Positions 1-7,203 of a stretch of DNA of 10,724 bases are shown here, one piece after another (position 1 is the stretch's first letter; every line of letters starts with the position of its first letter). The notes under the pieces were generated by a model that was given only the letters and a program-made list of their open reading frames with translations, was not told the DNA's origin and did no database searches. The DNA lies in NCBI GenBank assembly GCA_964466745.1, contig CAYXOX010000110.1, forward strand, positions 1-10,724, read 5' to 3'. A program made the position numbers and the translations under genes. This DNA is from CAYXOX01 sp964466745. Lineage in GTDB: Bacteria; Pseudomonadota; Alphaproteobacteria; Rhodobacterales; Rhodobacteraceae.

Positions 1-177
1 AACGAGCCGCTGCGCAGTTTCGCCGAGACGCTCGAGCGGGTCATCGTCGAAACGGTGGAGAGCGGCTACATGACCAAGGACCTCGCGCTGCTCGTGGGGC
101 CCGATCAGAAGTGGCTCACGACCATGGGCTTTCTCGAGAAGGTCGACGAGAACCTCAACGCCGCGCTTGCCGGCTGA
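1..177 (+). CDS. icd: NADP-dependent isocitrate dehydrogenase, C-terminal end (partial)
   Basis: This is the last 58 codons of a gene that begins upstream of the window. The reading frame is open from base 1 and ends at TGA 175-177. The visible residues include MTKDLALLVG, then WLTTMGFLEKV and DENLNAAL. This is the typical C-terminus of the homodimeric, eukaryote-like NADP-isocitrate dehydrogenase common in alphaproteobacteria. By family knowledge the enzyme oxidatively decarboxylates isocitrate to 2-oxoglutarate in the cytoplasmic TCA cycle and yields NADPH. The catalytic residues lie outside the window, so only the tail motif supports the call. Two hairpins directly follow the stop codon, consistent with this being the last gene of its transcript. 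The next gene is convergent. Confidence 0.88.
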   Translation, partial: NEPLRSFAETLERVIVETVESGYMTKDLALLVGPDQKWLTTMGFLEKVDENLNAALAG

Positions 178-181
178 AGCC

Positions 182-215
182 GCGGCGCCCCCTGCCTCGT
201 GGGCAGCGGCGCCGC
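182..215 (+). terminator. GC-rich stem-loop just downstream of icd
   Basis: The arms GCGGCGCC (182-189) and GGCGCCGC (208-215) are perfect complements. An inner stem CTGCC (192-196) / GGCAG (202-206) closes a five-base loop. The structure starts five bases after the icd stop. It has no following T-run, so on its own it may protect the mRNA end instead of terminating transcription. Confidence 0.45.
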
Positions 216-227
216 ACCGAGATGCGA

Positions 228-255
228 AAGGGGCAGCCCGGCCGGGCTGCCCCTT
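228..255. terminator. Bidirectional terminator hairpin between icd and the dienelactone hydrolase gene
   Basis: A perfect 28-bp inverted repeat is centred at 241/242. The outer arms begin AAGGGGCAGCC and end GGCTGCCCCTT, with a GGCC tip, so about 12 bp of stem can form around a four-base loop. The arms start with AA and end with TT, so transcripts from either side get only a very short U-stretch. The location between two convergent genes fits a shared, bidirectional factor-independent terminator. Confidence 0.7.
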
Positions 256-305
256 CTGCTGAACGGCATTGCGTCACCGGCCGGCTAGATCCGCCCGGCG
301 TGTCG

Positions 306-1073
306 TCAGAGGCTGGCCTCGAGGAACTCGGTCAGCGCTTCCCAGCTCTCCCTGTCCGCCTCGAGATCGTAGTCGTTCGAGCCGAAGACCGTGAAGGAAT
401 GGCGCGCGCCGCCGAACACCTCGGCGCCGTGCTCCACCCCGGCGGCCTGCAACTCGTCGAGCAGGGCAGCCAGATCGGCCATGCCCGAAACCGGGTCCGC
501 CGAGCCGTGCAGCAGCAGGACCGGGCCGGTCGTCGCCGCGTAACTCTGCCCCTCCGGCGTGCCGAGCCCGCCGTGGAAGCTGACGAACCCCTCCAGATCG
601 GCCCCAGCACGCGCGGCTTCGAGCACGGCCGCGCCGCCGAAACAGTAGCCGATCATGACCATTTCCTCGGTGGCGCCGGGAATCTCGGCCGCGGCCATGA
701 TCGAGCCCATGAGCCGCTCCTGGAACAGCGCGCGATCGCCGTAGAGCGCGCCGGAGAGCGCCCGGTATTCATCCACGCTCTGGGGGTCGGTGTCGGCGCC
801 GTAGACGTCGATGGCGAAGGCGGTGTAGCCCAGGGCGGCCAGCATCTCGGCGCGGCGCTCCTCGTAGCCGGTCAGCCCGTCCCAGTCGTGGACGATCAGG
901 ACGGTGCCGCGGCTTTCGGCAAGGTCGGAGTTGCGGGCCACATAACCTTCGAACTCGGTGTCGCCGACGGTGTAGCGGAAGGGCTCGCCCACGATCTCGG
1001 CGAGCGCCGGCGCGGCGGGGAGCGCCGTGGCCAGCGCCAGCGCGGCGGCGAGGCGGGTTGCGGTGATGGACAT
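306..1073 (-). CDS. Exported dienelactone hydrolase family protein
   Basis: This 255-residue alpha/beta hydrolase is of the dienelactone hydrolase type. The catalytic triad is visible: nucleophile Cys144 in GYCFGG, Asp193 in LLLHGSADPV, and His225 in GGARHSF. The HDWDGL segment (62-67) lies where classical dienelactone hydrolase carries the QEIFG loop, so the usual Glu appears as Asp63. Residues 1-25 look like a Sec signal peptide: Arg7, an Ala/Leu-rich core, and a likely cut after APALA. The protein is therefore probably periplasmic. The ATG at 1071-1073 was chosen because it gives this signal peptide and has AAGGAG six bases upstream (1080-1085). A longer open frame to 1193 would hide the signal peptide. 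The substrate is unknown; family members hydrolyse lactones or esters. It is divergent from the YitT-type gene and no shared function is evident. Confidence 0.85.
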   Translation of the reverse strand: MSITATRLAAALALATALPAAPALAEIVGEPFRYTVGDTEFEGYVARNSDLAESRGTVLIVHDWDGLTGYEERRAEMLAALGYTAFAIDVYGADTDPQSVDEYRALSGALYGDRALFQERLMGSIMAAAEIPGATEEMVMIGYCFGGAAVLEAARAGADLEGFVSFHGGLGTPEGQSYAATTGPVLLLHGSADPVSGMADLAALLDELQAAGVEHGAEVFGGARHSFTVFGSNDYDLEADRESWEALTEFLEASL

Positions 1074-1235
1074 GTCGAACTCCTTTTGGGGAATGATGTC
1101 GTACGGTGAAGGTAGCCGGGCTTGGGGCGTCATCCACCCGCCCTGCCGCACAGCCCGCCGCGCCGACTGTGCACGGTGCCACAGAACCGGCACGCGGGGC
1201 TGGACAAGGTCAGCAAGGCTGCCCTAAAACGACGC

Positions 1236-1862
1236 ATGCCCGCGCCCATGCCCCTGCCCGATCCGGCGGCCGTCGCCCATTCTCCCCTCGAAGACGCGCA
1301 GGGGCTCGGCGCCGGCGTGATCATGTGCACGCTCGGGCTCGTGTTCCTGACGCATCTGGGCCTGCTCACGGGCCAGACGGCCGGGCTGGCGCTGCTCATC
1401 GCCTATGTCACCGGCTGGTCGTTCGGGGCGGTCTTCCTGGTGGTGAGCGTGCCCTTCTACGTGCTGGCCTGGAGGCGGATGGGGGCGGAGTTCACGCTGA
1501 AATCGGCGGGCTGCGTCGTGGCGGTCGCCGCGGGAAGCGAGATCCTCCCGCGGCTCGTGGTGCTTGGCGAGGTGCAGCCCGCGGTCGGCGCGGTGCTCTT
1601 CGGCGTGATGACGGCTTTCGGGCTCCTCGCGATCTTCCGTCACAAGGGCAGCCTTGGCGGGCTGGGCGTTGTCGCGCTCATGGTGCAGGACACCACCGGG
1701 TTCCGCGCGGGCTGGGTGCAGCTCATCTTCGATCTGTGCCTCTTCGCCGTGGCGCTCGTGCTGTTCCCGGTCAGCGTGGTGGCCTACTCGCTTCTGGGCG
1801 CCGCGGTGCTGAACGTCATGATCGCGCTCAACCACCGGCGCGACCGCTACATCGCGGGTTGA
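1236..1862 (+). CDS. YitT family integral membrane protein
   Basis: This 208-residue hydrophobic protein has about five to six predicted membrane segments, roughly 24-45, 48-57, 62-79, 90-110, 115-133 and 160-195. The stretch TGLLTGQTAGLALL-like (44-54), then YVTGWSFG (57-64) and PFYVLAWRRMG (73-83), matches the conserved N-terminal core of the YitT/DUF161 family of inner-membrane proteins. Their transport or other role is not established. Many YitT proteins carry a C-terminal soluble DUF2179 domain; this one ends at NHRRDRYIAG right after the last membrane helix and lacks it. ATG 1236 is chosen because the frame upstream is Arg/Pro-rich and not membrane-like. No clear Shine-Dalgarno is visible, and ATG 1248 is a possible alternative. 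It converges on the small gene at 1878-2111. Confidence 0.75.
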   Translation: MPAPMPLPDPAAVAHSPLEDAQGLGAGVIMCTLGLVFLTHLGLLTGQTAGLALLIAYVTGWSFGAVFLVVSVPFYVLAWRRMGAEFTLKSAGCVVAVAAGSEILPRLVVLGEVQPAVGAVLFGVMTAFGLLAIFRHKGSLGGLGVVALMVQDTTGFRAGWVQLIFDLCLFAVALVLFPVSVVAYSLLGAAVLNVMIALNHRRDRYIAG

Positions 1863-1865
1863 GGC

Positions 1866-1877
1866 GCGGCGCGCCGC
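1866..1877. terminator. Short palindrome in the 15-bp gap between convergent stops
   Basis: GCGGCGCGCCGC is a perfect 12-bp palindrome and fills most of the space between the YitT-type stop (1862) and the stop of the minus-strand small gene (1878-1880). A tight hairpin here could end both transcripts. It is short, has no T-run, and such palindromes arise easily at this GC content, so support is modest. Confidence 0.3.
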
Positions 1878-2111
1878 TCAGAAGCGGTGCGGAAAATGCG
1901 ACATCATCATCTCCACGTCCAACTCGCTTCGAAAGGCATCGGGGTTCGAGCGGAGCATCTCGTTCACGAAGGCGCGCCGCTCCCGCGCGGCCTCGGCCGC
2001 CTCCTCGGGCGAAGGCACGTCCTGCGCGGCCCGACGGCCCAGCGAAGCGGCGATCGGAGCGATCGCGGCGATTGCGGCGGTCAAACACGAGGCGAGGGAA
2101 ATGGCGGTCAT
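1878..2111 (-). CDS. Small hypothetical protein with N-terminal hydrophobic segment
   Basis: This 77-residue protein is not recognised with certainty. Residues 4-25 form an Ala/Ile-rich hydrophobic stretch that could be a signal peptide or membrane anchor. A LASC sequence at 6-9 resembles a lipobox but lies too near the start and lacks a basic n-region. The rest is hydrophilic: an acidic PSPEEAAEAARERR helix (33-46), then FVNEMLRSNPDAF (48-60), SELDVEMMM and a FPHRF end. This looks like a structured tail and not random translation. The ATG at 2109-2111 is preceded by GGGAG (2121-2125) at nine bases spacing, and the frame stops just short of the convergent YitT-type gene. It is divergent from the LysR-type regulator, which may control it. 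A longer frame to 2372 crosses the regulator and is rejected. Function unknown. Confidence 0.6.
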   Translation of the reverse strand: MTAISLASCLTAAIAAIAPIAASLGRRAAQDVPSPEEAAEAARERRAFVNEMLRSNPDAFRSELDVEMMMSHFPHRF

Positions 2112-2202
2112 CTGACAGTGCTCCCGTGTGAATTCTCCCCGCCAGACTGACCGCACCGCCGCTGCGCTGGTATCCGCGACGGCATTGTGCTGTTCTACGA
2201 AA

Positions 2203-3129
2203 ATGAATAGCGCCTTCCGCGACTGGTCCGACATCCGGGTGTTTCTCGCCGTGCTGCGCGCAGGCTCGACGCTGGCCGCGGCCCGGCAGATCGGGATGGC
2301 GCAACCCACCGTCTCGCGCCGGATGGATGCACTCGAGCACGCGCTCGGCCTCACGCTGTTCGAGCGCGACACGCGCGGATTTCACCCGACGGCCGCCGCG
2401 GTCGCCCTGCGCGAGGCAGCCGAAGCGATGGAGCGGGCAGCCGAAACCCTCGAAGGAGCGGCCCGCGGCGCCCGCAGCGCTGGCGGGACCATCCGGTTCA
2501 CCGTGCCGCCGCAGAACATCTCGCCCGGGTTCACGCGGATCATCGACGATTTCCGTGCCAGGTATCCACGGGTCACGTTCGAGTTCGTCTCGTCATACCG
2601 ACAGCTCGACCTCTGTGCGGGCGAGGCCGACATCGCGATCCGGCTGGTCGCGGCCACGGCGCTCGACGACCGGCTCGTCTGCCGCCGCCTGACCACCGCC
2701 ACCCATTCGCTCTACGCGGCGCAGAGCTATGCCGCCCGGCACGGCCTGCCCGGGGCGCCCGAGGACATTGCCGGGCACCGCTACGTCGTTGTCGACACCC
2801 CGAACCGGACCAACGCGCTCAACACCTGGCTGATCGAGAACTGTCCGTCGTCGCAGATCGTCGCGCGGGTTTCCGACCTCGATGGTCTTCTGACCTCGGT
2901 GCGCTCCGGCATCGGCGTGGGTCCGGTTCCAACGACGCTCGCCGCGGATTTACCCGAGCTTGTCCGCTGCTTCCCGCCGGTTGAAGGCACCGGCACGCCC
3001 GTGTGGCTGCTGATCTCGCCCCAGGCCTGGCGTCGGCAGGAGGTGAAGCGCTTCGCCGCGTTCTTCGCCCCGCGCTGGATCGCCCATATCGAGCGGATCA
3101 AGGCGGAGGCGGCCGGCACCACCGGCTGA
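2203..3129 (+). CDS. LysR family transcriptional regulator
   Basis: This 308-residue cytoplasmic DNA-binding regulator has the typical length for the family. The N-terminal winged helix-turn-helix is clear: VFLAVLRAGSTLAAAR (13-28), then the recognition helix around AQPTVSRRMDALE (33-45), followed by LGLTLFERDTRGFHPT (48-63). A linker helix rich in Ala/Glu follows (64-90). From about residue 97 comes the type 2 periplasmic-binding-like effector domain, including GEADIAIRL. ATG 2203 is preferred because family members begin about ten residues before the helix-turn-helix. A GTG at 2128 would add 25 atypical residues. The ribosome binding site is weak in either case. The inducer and targets are unknown. 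The divergent small gene at 1878-2111 is the natural candidate target, since LysR-type regulators often control the neighbouring divergent gene. Confidence 0.9.
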   Translation: MNSAFRDWSDIRVFLAVLRAGSTLAAARQIGMAQPTVSRRMDALEHALGLTLFERDTRGFHPTAAAVALREAAEAMERAAETLEGAARGARSAGGTIRFTVPPQNISPGFTRIIDDFRARYPRVTFEFVSSYRQLDLCAGEADIAIRLVAATALDDRLVCRRLTTATHSLYAAQSYAARHGLPGAPEDIAGHRYVVVDTPNRTNALNTWLIENCPSSQIVARVSDLDGLLTSVRSGIGVGPVPTTLAADLPELVRCFPPVEGTGTPVWLLISPQAWRRQEVKRFAAFFAPRWIAHIERIKAEAAGTTG

Positions 3130-3283
3130 GGGGCTGCACCGGACGGCGCGGCCCCGGGAGCGGCGCCCGAGCGCGCCGCCCCTCCCCTCGTGCGGCGGCG
3201 CAGGAAGGCGGGGCCCGCTTTCCCTCTTCCTTTTGCTGCGGCTGCATTGTAAGGGGCCGCAACTCCTCCCTCAGGATATCCCC

Positions 3284-5104
3284 ATGGATCTGCGTAACAT
3301 CGCCATCATCGCCCATGTCGACCATGGGAAGACGACGCTCGTCGACGCGTTGCTCAAGCAGTCGGGCGCGTTCCGCGAGAACCAGGCCGTTGCCGAGCGC
3401 GCGATGGACAGCAACGATCTCGAACGCGAGCGCGGCATCACGATCCTCGCCAAGGCCACCTCGGTGGAATGGCGCGGCACGCGCATCAACATCGTCGATA
3501 CGCCCGGGCACGCAGATTTCGGCGCCGAGGTCGAGCGCATCCTGAGCATGGTCGACGGGGTGGTGCTTCTGGTGGATGCCGCCGAGGGCCCGATGCCGCA
3601 GACCAAGTTCGTCACCCAGAAGGCGCTGGCGCTGGGGCTGCGCCCCATCGTGGTGCTCAACAAGGTGGACAAGCCCGACGCCGAGCCCGATCGCGCGCTC
3701 GACGAGGTGTTCGATCTCTTCGTGGCGCTCGATGCGAACGAGGCACAGCTCGATTTCCCGGTGCTCTACGCCTCGGGCCGCGCCGGCTGGGCCGACGAGA
3801 CGCTCGAAGGCCCCCGGGCCGATCTTTCCGCGCTCTTCGAACTGGTGCGCGCCCATGTTCCGGCGCCGGCCCAGATCGCGGCACAGGACGAACCCTTTGC
3901 CATGCTCGCCACCACGCTCGGCGCCGACCCCTTCATCGGGCGCATCCTTACGGGGCGCGTCGAGGCAGGGCGGCTGCGCGCCGGCGAAACGGTCAAGGCC
4001 CTCTCGCGCACCGGTGACAGGGTCGAGCAGTTCCGGGTCACCAAGATCCTCGCCTTCCGCGGGCTGGGGCAGCAGCCCATCGAGGTGGCGGAGGCCGGCG
4101 ACATCGTGACCATCGCGGGCATGTCGAAGGCGACCGTGGCCGACACGATCTGCGCGCCGAGCGTCACGCAGCCCATCCCGGCCCAGCCCATCGATCCGCC
4201 CACCATCTCGGTGACCTTCGGCATCAACGACAGTCCGCTTGCGGGGCGCGACGGCAAGAAGGTCCAGAGCCGGGTCATTCGCGAACGGCTGATGAAGGAA
4301 GCCGAGAGCAACGTTGCGATAAAGGTGAGCGACACGCCCGGCGGCGAGGCGTTCGAGGTGTCCGGCCGGGGCGAACTGCAGATGGGCGTGCTGATCGAGA
4401 ACATGCGCCGCGAGGGCTTCGAGCTTTCCATTTCCCGGCCCCGGGTGATCTTCCGCGAAAACAACGGCCAGCGCCTCGAGCCCGTCGAGGAAGTCACCAT
4501 CGATGTCGACGACGAGTATTCCGGCGCGGTGATCGAGAAGATCACCGGCGCGCGCCGGGGCGAGCTTGTCGAGATGCGGCCCTCGGGCGCCGGCAAGACG
4601 CGGCTGATCGCCCTCGTGCCCTCGCGCGGGTTGATCGGCTACCACGGCGAGTTCCTCACGGACACGCGCGGCACGGGCATCCTCAACCGCGTCTTCCACA
4701 GCTGGGCGCCGTACAAGGGGCCGATCCCCGGCCGCAGGGCCGGCGTGCTGATCTCGATGGAGAACGGCGTTTCCGTGGCCTACGCGATCTTCAACCTCGA
4801 GGATCGCGGCCGCTTCTTCATCGGCGCGCAGGAAGAGGTCTACCAGGGCATGATCCTGGGCGAGCATTCCCGGGAGAACGATCTCGAGGTGAACCCGCTC
4901 AAGGGCAAGAAGCTCACCAACATCCGCGCCGCCGGCTCGGACGAGAACGTGCGCCTGACGACGCCGGTCCGGATGTCGCTCGAGGAGGCGATCGCCTACA
5001 TCGACGATGACGAGCTGGTGGAGGTGACGCCCTCGGCGATCCGCCTGCGCAAGCGGTTCCTCGATCCGCACGAGCGCAAGCGCCAGGCGCGCGCGGCGAG
5101 CTGA
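3284..5104 (+). CDS. typA: Translational GTPase TypA/BipA
   Basis: This 606-residue GTPase matches the usual TypA length of about 605-610. G-motifs are intact: AHVDHGKTT (10-18), RGIT (50-53), DTPGH (72-76), NKVD (126-129) and a SGRAG segment (164-168). After the G domain come EF-Tu-like domain II (about 200-290), two EF-G-like domains with SGRGELQMGVLIENMRREG, and the TypA-specific C-terminal domain with GTGILNRVFH and NVRLTTP. By family knowledge it binds the 70S ribosome, helps large-subunit assembly and supports growth under stress or cold. ATG 3284 is preceded by AGGA (3273-3276) at seven bases and starts directly with MDLRNIAIIAHVDHG, the family N-terminus. An in-frame upstream ATG at 3233 adds 17 non-conserved residues. 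It appears monocistronic, with its neighbour downstream convergent. Confidence 0.97.
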   Translation: MDLRNIAIIAHVDHGKTTLVDALLKQSGAFRENQAVAERAMDSNDLERERGITILAKATSVEWRGTRINIVDTPGHADFGAEVERILSMVDGVVLLVDAAEGPMPQTKFVTQKALALGLRPIVVLNKVDKPDAEPDRALDEVFDLFVALDANEAQLDFPVLYASGRAGWADETLEGPRADLSALFELVRAHVPAPAQIAAQDEPFAMLATTLGADPFIGRILTGRVEAGRLRAGETVKALSRTGDRVEQFRVTKILAFRGLGQQPIEVAEAGDIVTIAGMSKATVADTICAPSVTQPIPAQPIDPPTISVTFGINDSPLAGRDGKKVQSRVIRERLMKEAESNVAIKVSDTPGGEAFEVSGRGELQMGVLIENMRREGFELSISRPRVIFRENNGQRLEPVEEVTIDVDDEYSGAVIEKITGARRGELVEMRPSGAGKTRLIALVPSRGLIGYHGEFLTDTRGTGILNRVFHSWAPYKGPIPGRRAGVLISMENGVSVAYAIFNLEDRGRFFIGAQEEVYQGMILGEHSRENDLEVNPLKGKKLTNIRAAGSDENVRLTTPVRMSLEEAIAYIDDDELVEVTPSAIRLRKRFLDPHERKRQARAAS

Positions 5105-5117
5105 CCGCGATACGGGT

Positions 5118-5138
5118 GCGGCCGGCGCCGCCGGCCGC
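5118..5138. terminator. Stem-loop between convergent typA and the ABC ATPase gene
   Basis: The arms GCGGCCGGC (5118-5126) and GCCGGCCGC (5130-5138) are perfect complements around a GCC tip. The structure starts 13 bases after the typA stop, inside an 85-bp convergent gap. No T-run follows on either strand. A second small inverted repeat, GCGCC-CT-GGCGC (5166-5177), lies nearer the minus-strand stop and could serve the opposite transcript. Confidence 0.4.
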
Positions 5139-5189
5139 GCGCCACCACCCCGGGCACCGCGGGCAGCGCCCTGGCGCGGCGGCGCAGGC

Positions 5190-6238
<1,049 letters not shown>

Positions 6239-6242
<4 letters not shown>

Positions 6243-7051
6243 CGGGATCCTCCGTTCTGGTTGCATGTCTGGGCCTCGGGAAACCGCCAGGCCTCGGCCT
6301 CCTCGGCGATCTTCCGGGCCGTGGCCTGAAGGGCCGGCACGCGGCGCTCCAGCTGGGCGAGGTTGGCCTTCGCCGTTGTCGCCGTCACCGACAGGCCGCC
6401 GAGAACGCGGCCCGAACGCGAAAGGATCGGCACCGCGGCGCAGATGATGCCGGGCTCGTGCTCCTCGCGGTCGAAGCCGTAGCCGTTGGCGCGGATGCCT
6501 TCGAGTTCGCGGCGCAGGCTCTCGGGCCCGCGGTGGGTGGCCTCGGTGAAGCGGTGAAAGGCCTGGCGCTCGAGCGCGGCGGCAAGCTCCGCCTCGGGCA
6601 GCCACGCCAGCATCGCCTTGCCGACCCCTGTGCAGTAGGCCGGGCCGACCTTTCCGGCCTGGCTGAACATGTCCACCGCGGTGTCGACGTTGCGCTTGTC
6701 CACGTAGAGCACCTGGCCGTGATCGAGCTGGGCAAGGTGCAGCGTCTGGCCCAGCGTCGCGGCGAGCGCGTCGAGATGCGGCCGCGCGATGGGGGCGAGC
6801 GAGCTTTGCGCCCAGGCGGCATGGGCCAGCCGGACAAGGCGCACGCCGGGCGTGTAGGTCTGGCGGTCCTCGTCGTAGGCGAGCATGCCCTGGTTGGTGA
6901 GTTGCTGCACGAAGCGGTAAAGTGTCGCCTTTGGGAAGTCGGAGCGGTCCAGCAGCTCGGAAAACCGCACGGGGCGGCCGAACCCTGCCACCTGGTCGAG
7001 CACGGCCAGCGCCTTGCCCACAGTTCCGTCGCCGCCGCGCACCGGGGCCAT
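6239..7051 (-). CDS. IclR family transcriptional regulator
   Basis: This 270-residue regulator has an N-terminal winged helix-turn-helix: VGKALAVLDQV (11-21), FSELLDRSDFPKATLYRFVQQL (about 30-51), and the wing near GMLAYD. The C-terminal IclR effector-binding domain follows, with GPAYCTGVGKAMLAWLP (136-152) and the signature GIICAAVPIL then GRVLGGLSVTAT (201-225). By family knowledge it is a dimer that senses a small metabolite, often a carbon source or breakdown product, and binds palindromic operators. ATG 7049-7051 has a purine-rich GGAGGGAGGA ribosome site upstream. The gene is first in an operon with the ATPase, with a 4-bp overlap. It is divergent from the binding-protein operon and very likely controls the transporter, probably through the inverted repeat at 7154-7172. 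The QTCNQNGGSR tail extends past the conserved domain and is encoded over the ATPase ribosome site. Confidence 0.94.
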
Positions 7052-7105
7052 CGCGTCCTCCCTCCACCGCGCGGTGCTCTTGCCGGCACCGCCTTCGTGG
7101 CACTG

Positions 7106-7136
7106 TTGACAACACTAGGCGAGTCGGCGTTAGAAT
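7106..7136 (+). promoter_or_regulatory. Candidate sigma-70-type promoter for the transport operon
   Basis: TTGACA (7106-7111) matches the -35 consensus fully, and TAGAAT (7131-7136) matches the -10 in five of six bases. The spacer is 19 bp, longer than the usual 17, so the promoter may be weak or regulator-dependent. The -35 is embedded in a short inverted repeat, TGTTG-A-CAACA (7104-7114), which could itself bind a regulator. The region is conspicuously AT-richer than its surroundings. Transcription would start near 7143, about 60 bases before the binding-protein start. Confidence 0.55.
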
Positions 7137-7153
7137 TTCAACATGCAAAACCG

Positions 7154-7172
7154 GGTTCCGAATAATGGAACC
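7154..7172. promoter_or_regulatory. Perfect inverted repeat, candidate IclR-family operator
   Basis: GGTTCC (7154-7159) and GGAACC (7167-7172) flank the AT-rich spacer GAATAAT. The TTCC-N7-GGAA core resembles palindromes bound by IclR-family dimers. It lies about 10-30 bases downstream of the predicted start site and 31 bases before the binding-protein ATG. A repressor bound there would block elongation of the transport operon. The adjacent divergent IclR-type gene is the obvious candidate ligand. The assignment is inference from position and symmetry. Confidence 0.6.
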
Positions 7173-7203
7173 GAAATGCATCGGAAGCATCAGGGAGGAT
7201 AGC

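Noticed and set aside
111..1109. 332-codon plus-strand frame over the dienelactone hydrolase gene
   Set aside because: It is antisense to a protein with an intact catalytic triad, and its translation is compositionally typical of GC-rich shadows. It also overlaps icd and the terminator.
1074..1235. Promoters for the divergent dienelactone hydrolase and YitT-type genes
   Set aside because: Apart from the hydrolase ribosome site, no convincing promoter pair or symmetric operator was seen. GTGCC/GGCAC near 1170-1195 is too short to report.
2112..2202. Possible LysR binding site, TTC-TAC-GAA near 2193-2201, in the divergent region
   Set aside because: The half-sites are only three bases and the site touches the regulator start codon. 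It does not form a convincing T-N11-A palindrome, so no operator was called.
3130..3283. Inverted repeat CGGCGCG / CGCGCCG (3144-3150, 3172-3178) and a possible typA promoter
   Set aside because: The long GC-rich loop and lack of a T-run make a terminator call unsafe, and no -35/-10 pair with acceptable match and spacing was found. The 154-bp gap probably contains a promoter that I cannot place.
7129..7142. Near-palindrome GTTAGAATTTCAAC over the -10 element
   Set aside because: Symmetry is imperfect (four of fourteen bases mismatch) and it coincides with the promoter element. The perfect repeat at 7154-7172 is the better operator candidate.
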